NCBI GenBank assembly: GCA_040755835.1
Contig: JBFMAB010000041.1
Coordinates: forward strand, 109,979 to 173,978
Source of the DNA: JADLDB01 sp040755835
Lineage (GTDB): Bacteria > Myxococcota > Myxococcia > Myxococcales > Myxococcaceae
DNA length: 64,000 nt
Reading direction: 5' to 3'
Shown: positions 16,661 to 24,770 of the stretch, in pieces
Layout of the letters: each line of letters begins with the position of its first letter
How positions within the stretch are numbered: position 1 is the stretch's first letter
The notes under the pieces: model-generated
Databases searched by the model: none
What the model saw: the letters and a program-made list of their open reading frames with translations, nothing else
What the model was told of the DNA's origin: nothing
Made by a program: the position numbers and the translations under genes

Positions 16661-18385
16661 TCAGAAGACCTTCGGCCGCGCGGCGAGCAATTCGCCCAGC
16701 ATGCGCTCGATCTGGTCACGCACGGCGACGTTGGTGCGCTCGATCCACGCGAGATCGTCCTCGGGCGTCGCGGGTGCGCCAGCGAAGTCGATGGGCGGCG
16801 CGAAGCGGATGAGCCACCGCGCGGGCAGCGGCGGCAGCGTCAGCGGAAGGTACTCGACGCCCAAAAAGCCGCCGGGCACCTTGCCGAGCAAGGGCATGGA
16901 CTCCTCGCCGCCGACGATCGCCACCGGCACCACCGGCACGCCGGCGCGGATCGCGATCTTCAGGTACCCGCCGCGCCCGAAGCGGCGGAGCTGGTAGCGC
17001 TCGCCGAAGCGCTTCGACAGGCCGTGAAAGCCCTCGGGGAAGACGATGACGGGGCGCCCCTCGGAGAGCAGCCGCAGCGCGTTCTCCGGGCTCGCGCGCA
17101 CCGCCCCCAGGCGGTTGGCCAGCAGGCCGACGAAGGGGGCGTGGAAGACCTGGTCCTCCAGCAGCCAGCGGGCGTCGGCCAGCTCCGGGCGCTCGCGCTC
17201 GAGCGCCAGGTGCAGCACCGGGCCGTCGAGGGGCAGGGCGCCGGCGTGGTTCGCGACGAGGATGCAGCCGCCGCGCGGCACGTGCTCGATGCCATCGGTC
17301 TGCACGCGCCAGTACTTCTCGTAGAGCAGCTCGGCCAGCGGCCGCAGCTGTCGGGTCAGCTCGGCGTCCTTGCCCCAGGCGTCCACCTCGGTGGAGCGCG
17401 ACGCGAGACCGCTCGCCGCGCGCACTGCGCGCCACACGCCTTTCAGCGCGTCCGAAAGCGACGCCGGCGGCCGGGCCAGCGCGCCGGCCGGGTGGTGTGT
17501 CGGCTGCTCGGCGCACCCGGCCGTCTCGTCCGGAGGACCGGCCGGGGCCGCGCCATCCGCCGCGGCGTGGGCAGCCCCGCCTGCGGGCAGCTCGCTGGCA
17601 CCGGGCGGGTTGCCGTGCGTCGCCACCTCGTGCGCGCGCGGCGCGACGGACGGCGTGCCGGCGTGGGGCGTGGGCTCGAAGGGGACCGACGGCGAGCCCG
17701 GGTGCGGCCGGGGCGCGCTGCCCAGCGGCACCGCGGTGGGCGCGCTCGCGTGAGGCGTCGCATCGAAGGTCACGCCCGGGGCGCCGGCGTGAGGGCGCGG
17801 CGCGACGGACGGCGTACCGGTGTGCGGCGTCGGCTCGAAGGGCACCGACGGCGAGCCCGGGTGCGGCCGGGGCGCGCTGCCCAGCGGCATCGCGGAGGGG
17901 GCGGCGGTGTGCGGCGTCGGCTCGAATGGTACCGACGGCGAGCCGGGGTGCGGCCGGGGCGCGCTGCTCAGCGGCATCGCCGAGGGCGCCGTGCCGTGGG
18001 CGGCTGCCTCGAAGGGCACCGACGGCGATCCGCCGCGGGCCTTCGGCGGGGCGCCGCGCGGCGGCGCGGGCTGCGGCGCCGGCAGCCCCTTCGGATCGGT
18101 CGGCTCACCCTTCACCTTCGGCGAGCCCGGGTGGGCGACGGGCTCGTGGCGGGCCAGCGGGCCCCTGGGGGCGGCTGCGCGGGCCGAGGCGCCGGGCGGA
18201 TCAGGGGTGCTGGGCGGCGCGGCGGCGGCGCGCCTGCCGCGGGGCACCTGCAGCTCGGGCGTGTCGGGCCGGCTGGCGGTGGCGGCGGGCTTCGCTGGCG
18301 CCGGGGGCGGCCTCGGCGCGGGCGCGTCCTCGCGCTCGGCGGCGCCGCGCCGGAAAGGATCATTGCCGAGGACTTTGCGCGCCAT
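16661..18385 (-). CDS. PlsC-like acyltransferase with repetitive Pro-rich N-terminus
   Basis: The C-terminal third (from about residue 345) is a glycerolipid-type acyltransferase: ILVANHAGALPLDGP, in which His and Asp are spaced as in the NHSGxLPxD subgroup, then GRPVIVFPEGFHG and VVPVAIVGGEE. The first 300 residues are Pro/Ala/Ser/Gly-rich with tandem repeats, and look disordered. I use the ATG at 18385 because GGGGG precedes it; a GTG at 18418 is the alternative. The N-terminus reads MARKVLGNDPFRRG. The gene lies directly downstream of an SDR gene; pairs of such an SDR and acyltransferase recur in bacteria, suggesting a joint role in lipid modification. Confidence 0.85.
   Translation of the reverse strand: MARKVLGNDPFRRGAAEREDAPAPRPPPAPAKPAATASRPDTPELQVPRGRRAAAAPPSTPDPPGASARAAAPRGPLARHEPVAHPGSPKVKGEPTDPKGLPAPQPAPPRGAPPKARGGSPSVPFEAAAHGTAPSAMPLSSAPRPHPGSPSVPFEPTPHTAAPSAMPLGSAPRPHPGSPSVPFEPTPHTGTPSVAPRPHAGAPGVTFDATPHASAPTAVPLGSAPRPHPGSPSVPFEPTPHAGTPSVAPRAHEVATHGNPPGASELPAGGAAHAAADGAAPAGPPDETAGCAEQPTHHPAGALARPPASLSDALKGVWRAVRAASGLASRSTEVDAWGKDAELTRQLRPLAELLYEKYWRVQTDGIEHVPRGGCILVANHAGALPLDGPVLHLALERERPELADARWLLEDQVFHAPFVGLLANRLGAVRASPENALRLLSEGRPVIVFPEGFHGLSKRFGERYQLRRFGRGGYLKIAIRAGVPVVPVAIVGGEESMPLLGKVPGGFLGVEYLPLTLPPLPARWLIRFAPPIDFAGAPATPEDDLAWIERTNVAVRDQIERMLGELLAARPKVF
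17685..18035 (-). repeat. In-frame tandem repeats of about 87 bp within the acyltransferase gene
   Basis: At least three related units start near 17844, 17931 and 18018 with an 87-base period, and a further copy starts near 17685. They encode 29-residue units of the type PRPHPGSPSVPFEPTPH followed by an Ala/Pro-rich spacer. Units differ mostly at silent positions and by short deletions. Such repeats can expand and contract by slippage. Confidence 0.85.
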
Positions 18386-18421
18386 GTCGTACCCCCAGAA
18401 ATCGCCGCGTGCGCTCACGCG

Positions 18422-19351
18422 TCAGCGGAGGCTGCCCACCGCCGCCGCCGGAGGGATCCGCGCCGTGAAGCGCAGCTCCCGCGCCGCCCGCGCCCCATCC
18501 GCCACCCAGCTGTACCGCAGGTAGTCGAGGAGCGGCACCGGCACCGACGCCACCCCCGTCGTCTCGAGCAGGCGGATCGTCGAGCGCAGGAGCGGGCCCG
18601 GCATCGGCAACGCCCTGCCGCCGGACAGCCGCACCAGCACCGAGAAGGGCAAGGTGCCCTCTCCGACGATGTTGAAGGCGCCCGTGCAGCCGCAGGTGAG
18701 CGCGAGGTGCAGCGCCCGCGCGGCGTCGCGCTCGTCGATCACCTGCCACAGGGGATCGTAGCCCAGCACGGTGGGGACGAAGCGCGTCTTGAGCAGCCGG
18801 GTCACCGGGTTGTCCGCGGTGGGGCCGACGATGGGCGCGAAGCGCAGCACCACGACGTGCGTCTGTGGATTCCGCGCGGCGAAGGCCTCGACCTGGTGCT
18901 CGACCTCCACGCGGTCGGTGACGAAGCGCACGCCCGTGCCCAGCAGCGGCTGGTCCTCGGTGTAGCTGGCGGGCCCGTTGCGCCGCGCCCCGTAGAGCGC
19001 CGTCCAGGAAGGGATGATCAGCCGCTTCAGCGAGGCCGCCTGCGCAGCCGCGAGCACGTGCATCGAGCCGATCACCTCAAGCTCGTGGGCGAAGGCCGCG
19101 CCGTGCACCCGGGAGTTCACGAAGGCCAGGTGGAAAAGCGCGTCGAGGTGTGCGGCCCGCGCGGCGACGGTCAGCTCCTCGTCGGAGCCGGGGCGCGTGA
19201 GATCGACGCGCACCACCTCGAGCTTCCGGAAGCCCTCGGGCGCGTCGGCGATGTCGAAGGCCACCACCCGCTCGACGCGCGGATCCGCCTCCAGCAGCGG
19301 CAATAGGCCGCGCCCCAGGTCCGACGTGATCCCGGTGACCCCCACGCGCAT
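18422..19351 (-). CDS. NAD-dependent epimerase/dehydratase-like SDR, atypical active site
   Basis: The 309-residue protein has the extended-SDR layout: a nucleotide-binding GVTGITSDLG at the N-terminus, the acidic AFDIAD after the second strand, HLAFVNS, IIPSWTALYG with the usual Ser, and VVLRFAPIVGP. At the place of the catalytic YxxxK it reads FVTDR, so both Tyr and Lys appear to be replaced. It may therefore bind a nucleotide without acting as a normal oxidoreductase, or use another residue. The acyltransferase gene follows within 40 bases. The substrate is unknown. Confidence 0.8.
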   Translation of the reverse strand: MRVGVTGITSDLGRGLLPLLEADPRVERVVAFDIADAPEGFRKLEVVRVDLTRPGSDEELTVAARAAHLDALFHLAFVNSRVHGAAFAHELEVIGSMHVLAAAQAASLKRLIIPSWTALYGARRNGPASYTEDQPLLGTGVRFVTDRVEVEHQVEAFAARNPQTHVVVLRFAPIVGPTADNPVTRLLKTRFVPTVLGYDPLWQVIDERDAARALHLALTCGCTGAFNIVGEGTLPFSVLVRLSGGRALPMPGPLLRSTIRLLETTGVASVPVPLLDYLRYSWVADGARAARELRFTARIPPAAAVGSLR

Positions 19352-19418
19352 CGCGACAGGCGCTTACTCCACTCACCCGGCGCTTGAAAGCGCGCGCCGT
19401 TCACGTTTGGTTGCGCCG

Positions 19419-20387
19419 ATGCGTCGCGTCGCCGCCATCGCGCTGGTGCTGCACGCGGCCGCTGTGGCCGCCCACGACGCCGACGTGATCTACGTGTCCG
19501 CGCGCAGCGGCGACCGCCCGGGCGAGGTGGTGGAGGTCGTCACGCTGACCGGCGCGGCGCTCGGCCAGCTGGCGCCCATCGACGCCGATGGCGACGGGCT
19601 GGTGTCCCAGGCGGATCTGTCGGCGAAGGCCGCGGCGATCGCCGTGGGGGTGTGGGACGACATGCCGCTCACCGCCGGCGGCGCGGCCTGCGCGCGCATG
19701 GCGAGCACCGCGACGCTGCAAGAGGGCTACGTCGAGCTGTCGGCGCGCTTCGCGTGCGGCGAGGGCGAACTGCGGCAGGACTTCCGGATCCTCCGGGTGC
19801 TGCCGGCCAACTTCCGCGTGGTGCTGGGCAGCCAGGTGGAGGGGGAGACGGGCAAGGCCTTCGCCCAGGGCAGCCTCACCACGCTGACGGTGCCGCGGCC
19901 CCCGCCGCCCGGCGCCTTCAGCCGCGCGCGTTTCGAGAACGGGCTTTCCGACGGGCTGGCCGCGGTGCTGTGGCTGGGGGCGCTCGGGGCGCTCTTCCTG
20001 GTGCTCGGCGCCGCGGCGAGCTGGCGGCAGGGCCTTGTGACGTGCGGCCTCGTCGTCCTGGGGCTCGGGCCCGGGTGCCTCGTTGGCAGCCCGGCGGTGT
20101 CGGGCGCCCTGCTGGCGGCGCTCTCACTGGCAGTCGCGGTGTCGGGGAAGACGCGCTGGATCTTCGGGCCGCTCCTGGGGTTCGGCCTCACCGCGCGGGT
20201 GGGCGGCGGGCCGTGGTCGGGCCAGCTGGGCGTGGCCGTGGGGGCGCTGGGCGCGGTGGCGGTGCTGGGGCCGGCGGCGGTCGCGCTCGGCCGGCTCGGC
20301 CAGCGGCGTCCAAAGGCGTGGCGGGTCGCGCGCTGGGTGGTGGCGGCGGCCGGGTGCTTCGCCGTCGGTTTCCGCGTGGCGGCGTAG
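19419..20387 (+). CDS. Secreted/membrane protein with EF-hand-like loop, unknown
   Basis: From the ATG at 19419 this is a 322-residue protein with a signal peptide (MRRVAAIALVLHAAAVAA), an extracytoplasmic domain of about 170 residues containing DADGDGLVSQADL, which fits a Ca-binding EF-hand loop, and about six hydrophobic helices from residue 185 onwards. An upstream extension of the same frame overlaps the divergent SDR gene and is not used. The overall build (ectodomain followed by a membrane bundle) recalls HupE/UreJ-type proteins, but I see no decisive motif. Function unknown. Confidence 0.7.
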   Translation: MRRVAAIALVLHAAAVAAHDADVIYVSARSGDRPGEVVEVVTLTGAALGQLAPIDADGDGLVSQADLSAKAAAIAVGVWDDMPLTAGGAACARMASTATLQEGYVELSARFACGEGELRQDFRILRVLPANFRVVLGSQVEGETGKAFAQGSLTTLTVPRPPPPGAFSRARFENGLSDGLAAVLWLGALGALFLVLGAAASWRQGLVTCGLVVLGLGPGCLVGSPAVSGALLAALSLAVAVSGKTRWIFGPLLGFGLTARVGGGPWSGQLGVAVGALGAVAVLGPAAVALGRLGQRRPKAWRVARWVVAAAGCFAVGFRVAA

Positions 20388-20414
20388 GCGCCCGCCGGTA
20401 GATTACACCCCGCG

Positions 20415-21188
20415 ATGGCTCGGGAGTCCTACAACGATCTCATCTTCCAACTGGGCGACCTCGCGCGCGAGCACCTGGCGGACGCGAAGAATCCTCCGAA
20501 GACGATGGAGGCGGTGTTCGCCGCCGAGGACGAGGTCCTGGCGATCCGCGAGGAGATCGAGAGCATCGAGGCCGAGATGAACGAGGCCGATGCCGAGTAC
20601 CAGGACTTCCTCGCGCAGCAGGACGCGGAGAGAGAAGAGCAGATGGCGATCATCAAGAAGTGGCGCGCCGCCGTGGCCGGCGTCGAGGTGCGCAGCCGCG
20701 ACTTGAAGAAGAAGCTCAGCTCCCTGAAGGCCGCGTTCCGCTACCAGAAGGTCTCGCTCAAGCGGCAGGAGGAGAAGCACAAGGATCTCGAGCTGCGCGA
20801 AGGCCACGACGCGAAGAAGATCGCGCTGTCGCGGGAGAACCTGAAGAAGGCGCGCCTCCACATCATGCGCGAGCAGCGGCACGTGGAAGAGCTCGAGTGG
20901 GAGTTCAACCAGGTGCTGACGCCGCGCCCGGGCCAGCCCGGCGCCCAGGGCATCCTCGCGCACAAGCGGATCCTCGAGATGGAGGACGAGGCCGAGGAGA
21001 AGAAGTTCGAGCACGAAGAGCGGATGAAGGAGTTCGACGGCGTGCTGGCGCAGAAGGACGAGGAGCTGAAGGCCGCCGAGGAGGCGCTCGACGGGTGCCT
21101 CTTCGACCTCGGCGAGGAGTGCTACGCCGAGCGCATTCCGCACCCCGCGCTGAACCCGCTGTACCCGCGCCTCGACAAGGCCAGGTAG
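20415..21188 (+). CDS. Coiled-coil protein, unknown
   Basis: The 257-residue protein is almost entirely long charged helices with heptad character (residues about 30-130 and 150-235), without signal peptide or membrane segment. A Pro/Gly-rich break (TPRPGQPGAQG) at about 173 separates the two helical arms and could allow an antiparallel hairpin. It lies just upstream of the gene for ribosomal protein S1. The C-terminus holds two Cys (GCLFDLGEEC). I do not recognise a family; a structural or scaffold role is only an inference. Confidence 0.7.
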   Translation: MARESYNDLIFQLGDLAREHLADAKNPPKTMEAVFAAEDEVLAIREEIESIEAEMNEADAEYQDFLAQQDAEREEQMAIIKKWRAAVAGVEVRSRDLKKKLSSLKAAFRYQKVSLKRQEEKHKDLELREGHDAKKIALSRENLKKARLHIMREQRHVEELEWEFNQVLTPRPGQPGAQGILAHKRILEMEDEAEEKKFEHEERMKEFDGVLAQKDEELKAAEEALDGCLFDLGEECYAERIPHPALNPLYPRLDKAR

Positions 21189-21373
21189 GGCCGCCCCGGG
21201 CAAAAGGGGCCGGACGCCCTTGCATCCCCGATCGGACTGACCTAAGGCCGGCGGCCTCACCAGTCATGGTGGCCGGTGTGCCCTTTCGCGCGACTTGCCC
21301 CGCGCGCGAGCGGGAGTCGTCTTGAATCGGGGAGCAGTACCCGTTTGGAAGTCTTTTAGGAAACCTCAACCCT

Positions 21374-23086
21374 ATGCAGCAGAACGTGAACCAGCAGGTC
21401 GGCCTGGAGGCCGAAGAGGACTTTGCGGCGCTGTTCGAGGCGTCCCTCAAGGAGGGCGGCCGCACCGGTCTCGTCAAGGAAGGCGAGGTCATCAAGGGCA
21501 CGGTGGTCCGGGTCACCCCCGAGTTCGCCATCGTCGACATCGGCTACAAGTCCGAAGGCCAGGTTTCGATCTCGGAGTTCACCAACGCCCGCGGCGAAAT
21601 CACCGTCAAGCCGGGGGACGTCGTTGACGTGTACCTCGAGAGTCGTGAGAACGACACCGGCATGGTCGTCCTCTCCAAGGAGAAGGCCGACAAGATGCGG
21701 ATCTGGGACGAGATCTCGGCCGCGGTGAAGGACGACCAGATCATCAAGGGCACGATCATCGGTCGCGTGAAGGGCGGCCTGCAGGTCGACATCGGCGTGA
21801 AGGCGTTTTTGCCCGGCTCGCAGGTCGACATTCGCCCCGTGCGGAACCTGGACCAGTTCCTCGCGAAGGAGTTCGAGTTCAAGGTCATCAAGTTCAACCA
21901 GAAGCGCGGCAACATCGTGCTGTCCCGCCGCGTGCTGCTCGAGAAGCAGCGCGAGGAGCAGAAGAAGGAGACGCTCAAGAATCTGCGCGAGGGCGCGATC
22001 ATGAAGGGTCAGGTGAAGAACCTGACCGACTACGGCGCCTTCATCGACCTCGGCGGCATCGACGGTCTGCTCCACATCACCGACATGTCGTGGGGCCGCG
22101 TCGGCCACCCGTCGGAGATGTTCAGCGTGGGTGACGAGGTCCGCGTCGTCGTCCTCAAGTTCGACCCCGCGCAGGAGCGCGTCAGCCTGGGCCTCAAGCA
22201 GATCCAGGAGGACCCGTGGCACCGCGCCGACGAGAAGTACCCGGTCGGCACGCGCGTCAGGGGCAAGGTCGTCAGCCTCACCGACTACGGCGCCTTCATC
22301 GAGCTCGAGCAGGGCGTCGAGGGCCTGGTGCACGTCAGCGAGATGACGTGGAACAAGCGCGTGAAGCACCCCTCGAAGCTCCTCGAGGTCGGCCAGGAGG
22401 TCGAGGCCGTCGTCCTGGACATCGATCCGAAGGCCAAGCGCATCGCGCTGGGCATGAAGCAGATCGAGCAGAACCCCTGGACGGTGCTCGAGGACAAGTA
22501 CCCGATCGGCTCGGTCATCAAGGGCCTCGTCCGCAACGTCACCGACTTCGGCATCTTCGTCGGCGTCGAGGAAGGAGTGGACGGTCTGGTGCACGTGTCC
22601 GACATCTCGTGGACCCAGCGCATCAAGCACCCGGGCGAGCTGTACAAGAAGGGTGACGTCGTCGAGGCGGTGGTTCTCAACATCGACGTCGAGAACGAGC
22701 GTTTCAGCCTGGGCATCAAGCAGCTGCAGCAGGATCCGTGGGACACGCTGTCCGAGCGTCACCCGGTGGGCAGCCGCATCAAGGGCAAGGTCACCAAGGT
22801 CACCGACTTCGGCGCGTTCGTCGAGATCGAGCCGGGCATCGAGGGCCTCGTTCACGTCTCCGAGATCAAGGAAGAGCGCGTCGAGAACCCGCGCGATGTC
22901 CTGGCCGAGGGCCAGGAGGTCGACGTGAAGATCATCGACATCAACACCTCGGATCGGAAGATCGCGCTGTCGATCAAGGCCACCCTGCACGAGGGTGAGG
23001 ACGACTACCGCGAGTACCTGCGCAAGCAGGCCGACGGCGCCAAGGCCCGCCTGGGTGACGTCATGGCCGGTAAGCTGAAGAAGTAG
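21374..23086 (+). CDS. rpsA: 30S ribosomal protein S1
   Basis: The 570-residue protein consists of six S1 (OB-fold) RNA-binding domains, as in full-length bacterial S1, which brings mRNAs to the ribosome. Domains 3-6 repeat the signature TDYGAFI or TDFGAFV followed about 10 residues later by GLVHVSE or GLLHITD, with linkers ending in DPW. AGGA lies about 11 bases before the ATG. The gene is preceded by a 185-base leader and followed by a strong terminator, so it looks monocistronic. Codon usage is more uniform than in the neighbours, as expected for a highly expressed gene. Confidence 0.97.
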   Translation: MQQNVNQQVGLEAEEDFAALFEASLKEGGRTGLVKEGEVIKGTVVRVTPEFAIVDIGYKSEGQVSISEFTNARGEITVKPGDVVDVYLESRENDTGMVVLSKEKADKMRIWDEISAAVKDDQIIKGTIIGRVKGGLQVDIGVKAFLPGSQVDIRPVRNLDQFLAKEFEFKVIKFNQKRGNIVLSRRVLLEKQREEQKKETLKNLREGAIMKGQVKNLTDYGAFIDLGGIDGLLHITDMSWGRVGHPSEMFSVGDEVRVVVLKFDPAQERVSLGLKQIQEDPWHRADEKYPVGTRVRGKVVSLTDYGAFIELEQGVEGLVHVSEMTWNKRVKHPSKLLEVGQEVEAVVLDIDPKAKRIALGMKQIEQNPWTVLEDKYPIGSVIKGLVRNVTDFGIFVGVEEGVDGLVHVSDISWTQRIKHPGELYKKGDVVEAVVLNIDVENERFSLGIKQLQQDPWDTLSERHPVGSRIKGKVTKVTDFGAFVEIEPGIEGLVHVSEIKEERVENPRDVLAEGQEVDVKIIDINTSDRKIALSIKATLHEGEDDYREYLRKQADGAKARLGDVMAGKLKK

Positions 23087-23112
23087 GCCAGCCAGCCATT
23101 CGCGGGATCGGG

Positions 23113-23160
23113 AAGGCCGGGTGCTCCCCTCGAAGGAGCCCCGGCCTTTCTCCTTTCTCG
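23113..23160 (+). terminator. rpsA: Rho-independent terminator of rpsA
   Basis: AAGGCCGGG-GCTCC pairs with GGAGC-CCGGCCTT around a short loop, followed by the pyrimidine run TTTCTCCTTTCTC. It starts 27 bases after the rpsA stop. Confidence 0.85.
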
Positions 23161-23239
23161 AGGTATGGTTGCGCTTCCTGCAACCGGCCGTGGGGGCCGG
23201 GTGTCAACACCACTCATGCGAACCGAGCAAGGAGCGTGC

Positions 23240-24769
23240 ATGAAGCGCGTGTCGATTGTCGCGGCGGCGATCGTCGCCTTCTCGCCGCTGGCCGCTCAGG
23301 CCTTCTGCGGCTTCTACGTCGCCGGCGGCGGTGCCGAGCTGTTCAACAACGCGACCCAGGTGGTGCTGATGCGTCAGGGGACGCGCACCGTCCTGTCGAT
23401 GCAGAACAACTACCAGGGCCCGCCCGCGGAGTTCGCGATGGTGATCCCCGTGCCGGTGGTGCTGCAGAAGGAGAACGTGAAGACGCTGAACAAGGCGGTC
23501 TTCGACAAAGTGGACAAGCTCGGCTCGCCCCGGCTCGTCGAGTATTGGGAGCAGGACCCCTGTCCCAAGCCGGGCAACGACGGCTATCGCCGCGGCGTGG
23601 GTCTGGGCGCGCTGGCGCCGTCCGCCATGCCGATGAGGAAGGTCGAAACCGCCGAGCGGCGCGACTACGGCGTCACCATCGAGGCGAAGTTCGAGGTGGG
23701 CGAGTACGAGATCGTCATCCTGTCCGCGAAGGACGCGCTGGGCCTCGAGGATTGGCTCAAGGACAACAAGTACCGGATCCCCTCGGGCGCGGAGGCACTG
23801 TTCCGCCCGTACATTCAGCAGGGCCTCAAGTTCTTCGTCGCGAAGGTGGACCCGAGGAAGGTCCAGTTCAACGCCGACGGCATGGCGACGCTGTCCCCGC
23901 TGCGCTTCCACTACGACAGCGAGAAGTTCTTCCTGCCGGTGCGCCTGGGGCTCATCAACGCGAAGGACAAGCAGGACCTGATCGTTTCGATCCTGGCGCG
24001 CAACCAGCGCTACGAGGTCGCCAACTTCCCGAACGTCACCATCCCCACCAACATCGACCTGGTGCCGTCGGCCAGGAGCGAGTTCGGCCCGTTCTACGCG
24101 TCGCTCTTCGACAAGACGCTCAAGAAGAATCCGGGCGCGGTGGTGACGGAGTACGCGTGGGACTCGGGTACGTGCGACCCCTGCCCGACGCCGGCGCTCA
24201 ACCAGAACGACCTGATGATCCTCGGCCTCGACGTGCTCGATGGCGACGTGGTGATGCCCGAGATCACCGTCTCCAACCTCGACAAGCTGCCGCCCGAAGA
24301 CCAGCAGTACGTCACCCAGTCGATCGAGAACCTCAAGCGGCAGCTCCAGTACCGCCGGATGCGGGGCGGGGCGCGCTTCGTGCTGACCCGCCTGCACGCG
24401 CGCTACGACAAGACGTCGCTCGGGGAGGATCTCGTCTTCTCGGCGGCGGAGCCGATCGCCGGCGGTCGGGAGTTCCTGAAGAATGGCAGCGAGCTCGAGA
24501 AGGGCGCCGTGACTTCGTCCACGAACAACTTCCAGGCGCGCTACGCGATCCGCTACCCGTGGACGGGGCCGATCACCTGCGCCAACCCCCGGCGCGGCGT
24601 CTGGGGCGGGCCTCCGCACGGCGGGTACAACAAGCCGACCGCGGCCACCGGCACGGCGTTCGTGAAGCGCGACGAGGCGCTCGCGGCGAAGCTGGTCGAG
24701 AGCCCCGTGGAGGAGCTGGGCATCAAGGGCAAGAAGGCGCGCGCAGGCATTCCGCTGGGAGGGAAGTGA
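23240..24769 (+). CDS. DUF2330 family secreted protein, copy 1
   Basis: I choose the ATG at 23240, which has AAGGAG upstream and starts the signal peptide (MKRVSIVAAAIVAFSPLAAQA); the mature protein begins FCGFYVAGGGAELFNN. Length is 509 residues. The conserved motifs NNATQVVLMRQGTRTVLSMQNNYQGP, split here as in the family, AMVIPVPVVL and YEIVILSAKD mark DUF2330, a family of secreted or membrane proteins of unknown function common in Myxococcota. Two Cys pairs (DPCPKP, CDPCPTP) may form disulfides. A paralogue follows one base after the stop. Confidence 0.88.
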   Translation: MKRVSIVAAAIVAFSPLAAQAFCGFYVAGGGAELFNNATQVVLMRQGTRTVLSMQNNYQGPPAEFAMVIPVPVVLQKENVKTLNKAVFDKVDKLGSPRLVEYWEQDPCPKPGNDGYRRGVGLGALAPSAMPMRKVETAERRDYGVTIEAKFEVGEYEIVILSAKDALGLEDWLKDNKYRIPSGAEALFRPYIQQGLKFFVAKVDPRKVQFNADGMATLSPLRFHYDSEKFFLPVRLGLINAKDKQDLIVSILARNQRYEVANFPNVTIPTNIDLVPSARSEFGPFYASLFDKTLKKNPGAVVTEYAWDSGTCDPCPTPALNQNDLMILGLDVLDGDVVMPEITVSNLDKLPPEDQQYVTQSIENLKRQLQYRRMRGGARFVLTRLHARYDKTSLGEDLVFSAAEPIAGGREFLKNGSELEKGAVTSSTNNFQARYAIRYPWTGPITCANPRRGVWGGPPHGGYNKPTAATGTAFVKRDEALAAKLVESPVEELGIKGKKARAGIPLGGK

Positions 24770-24770
24770 C

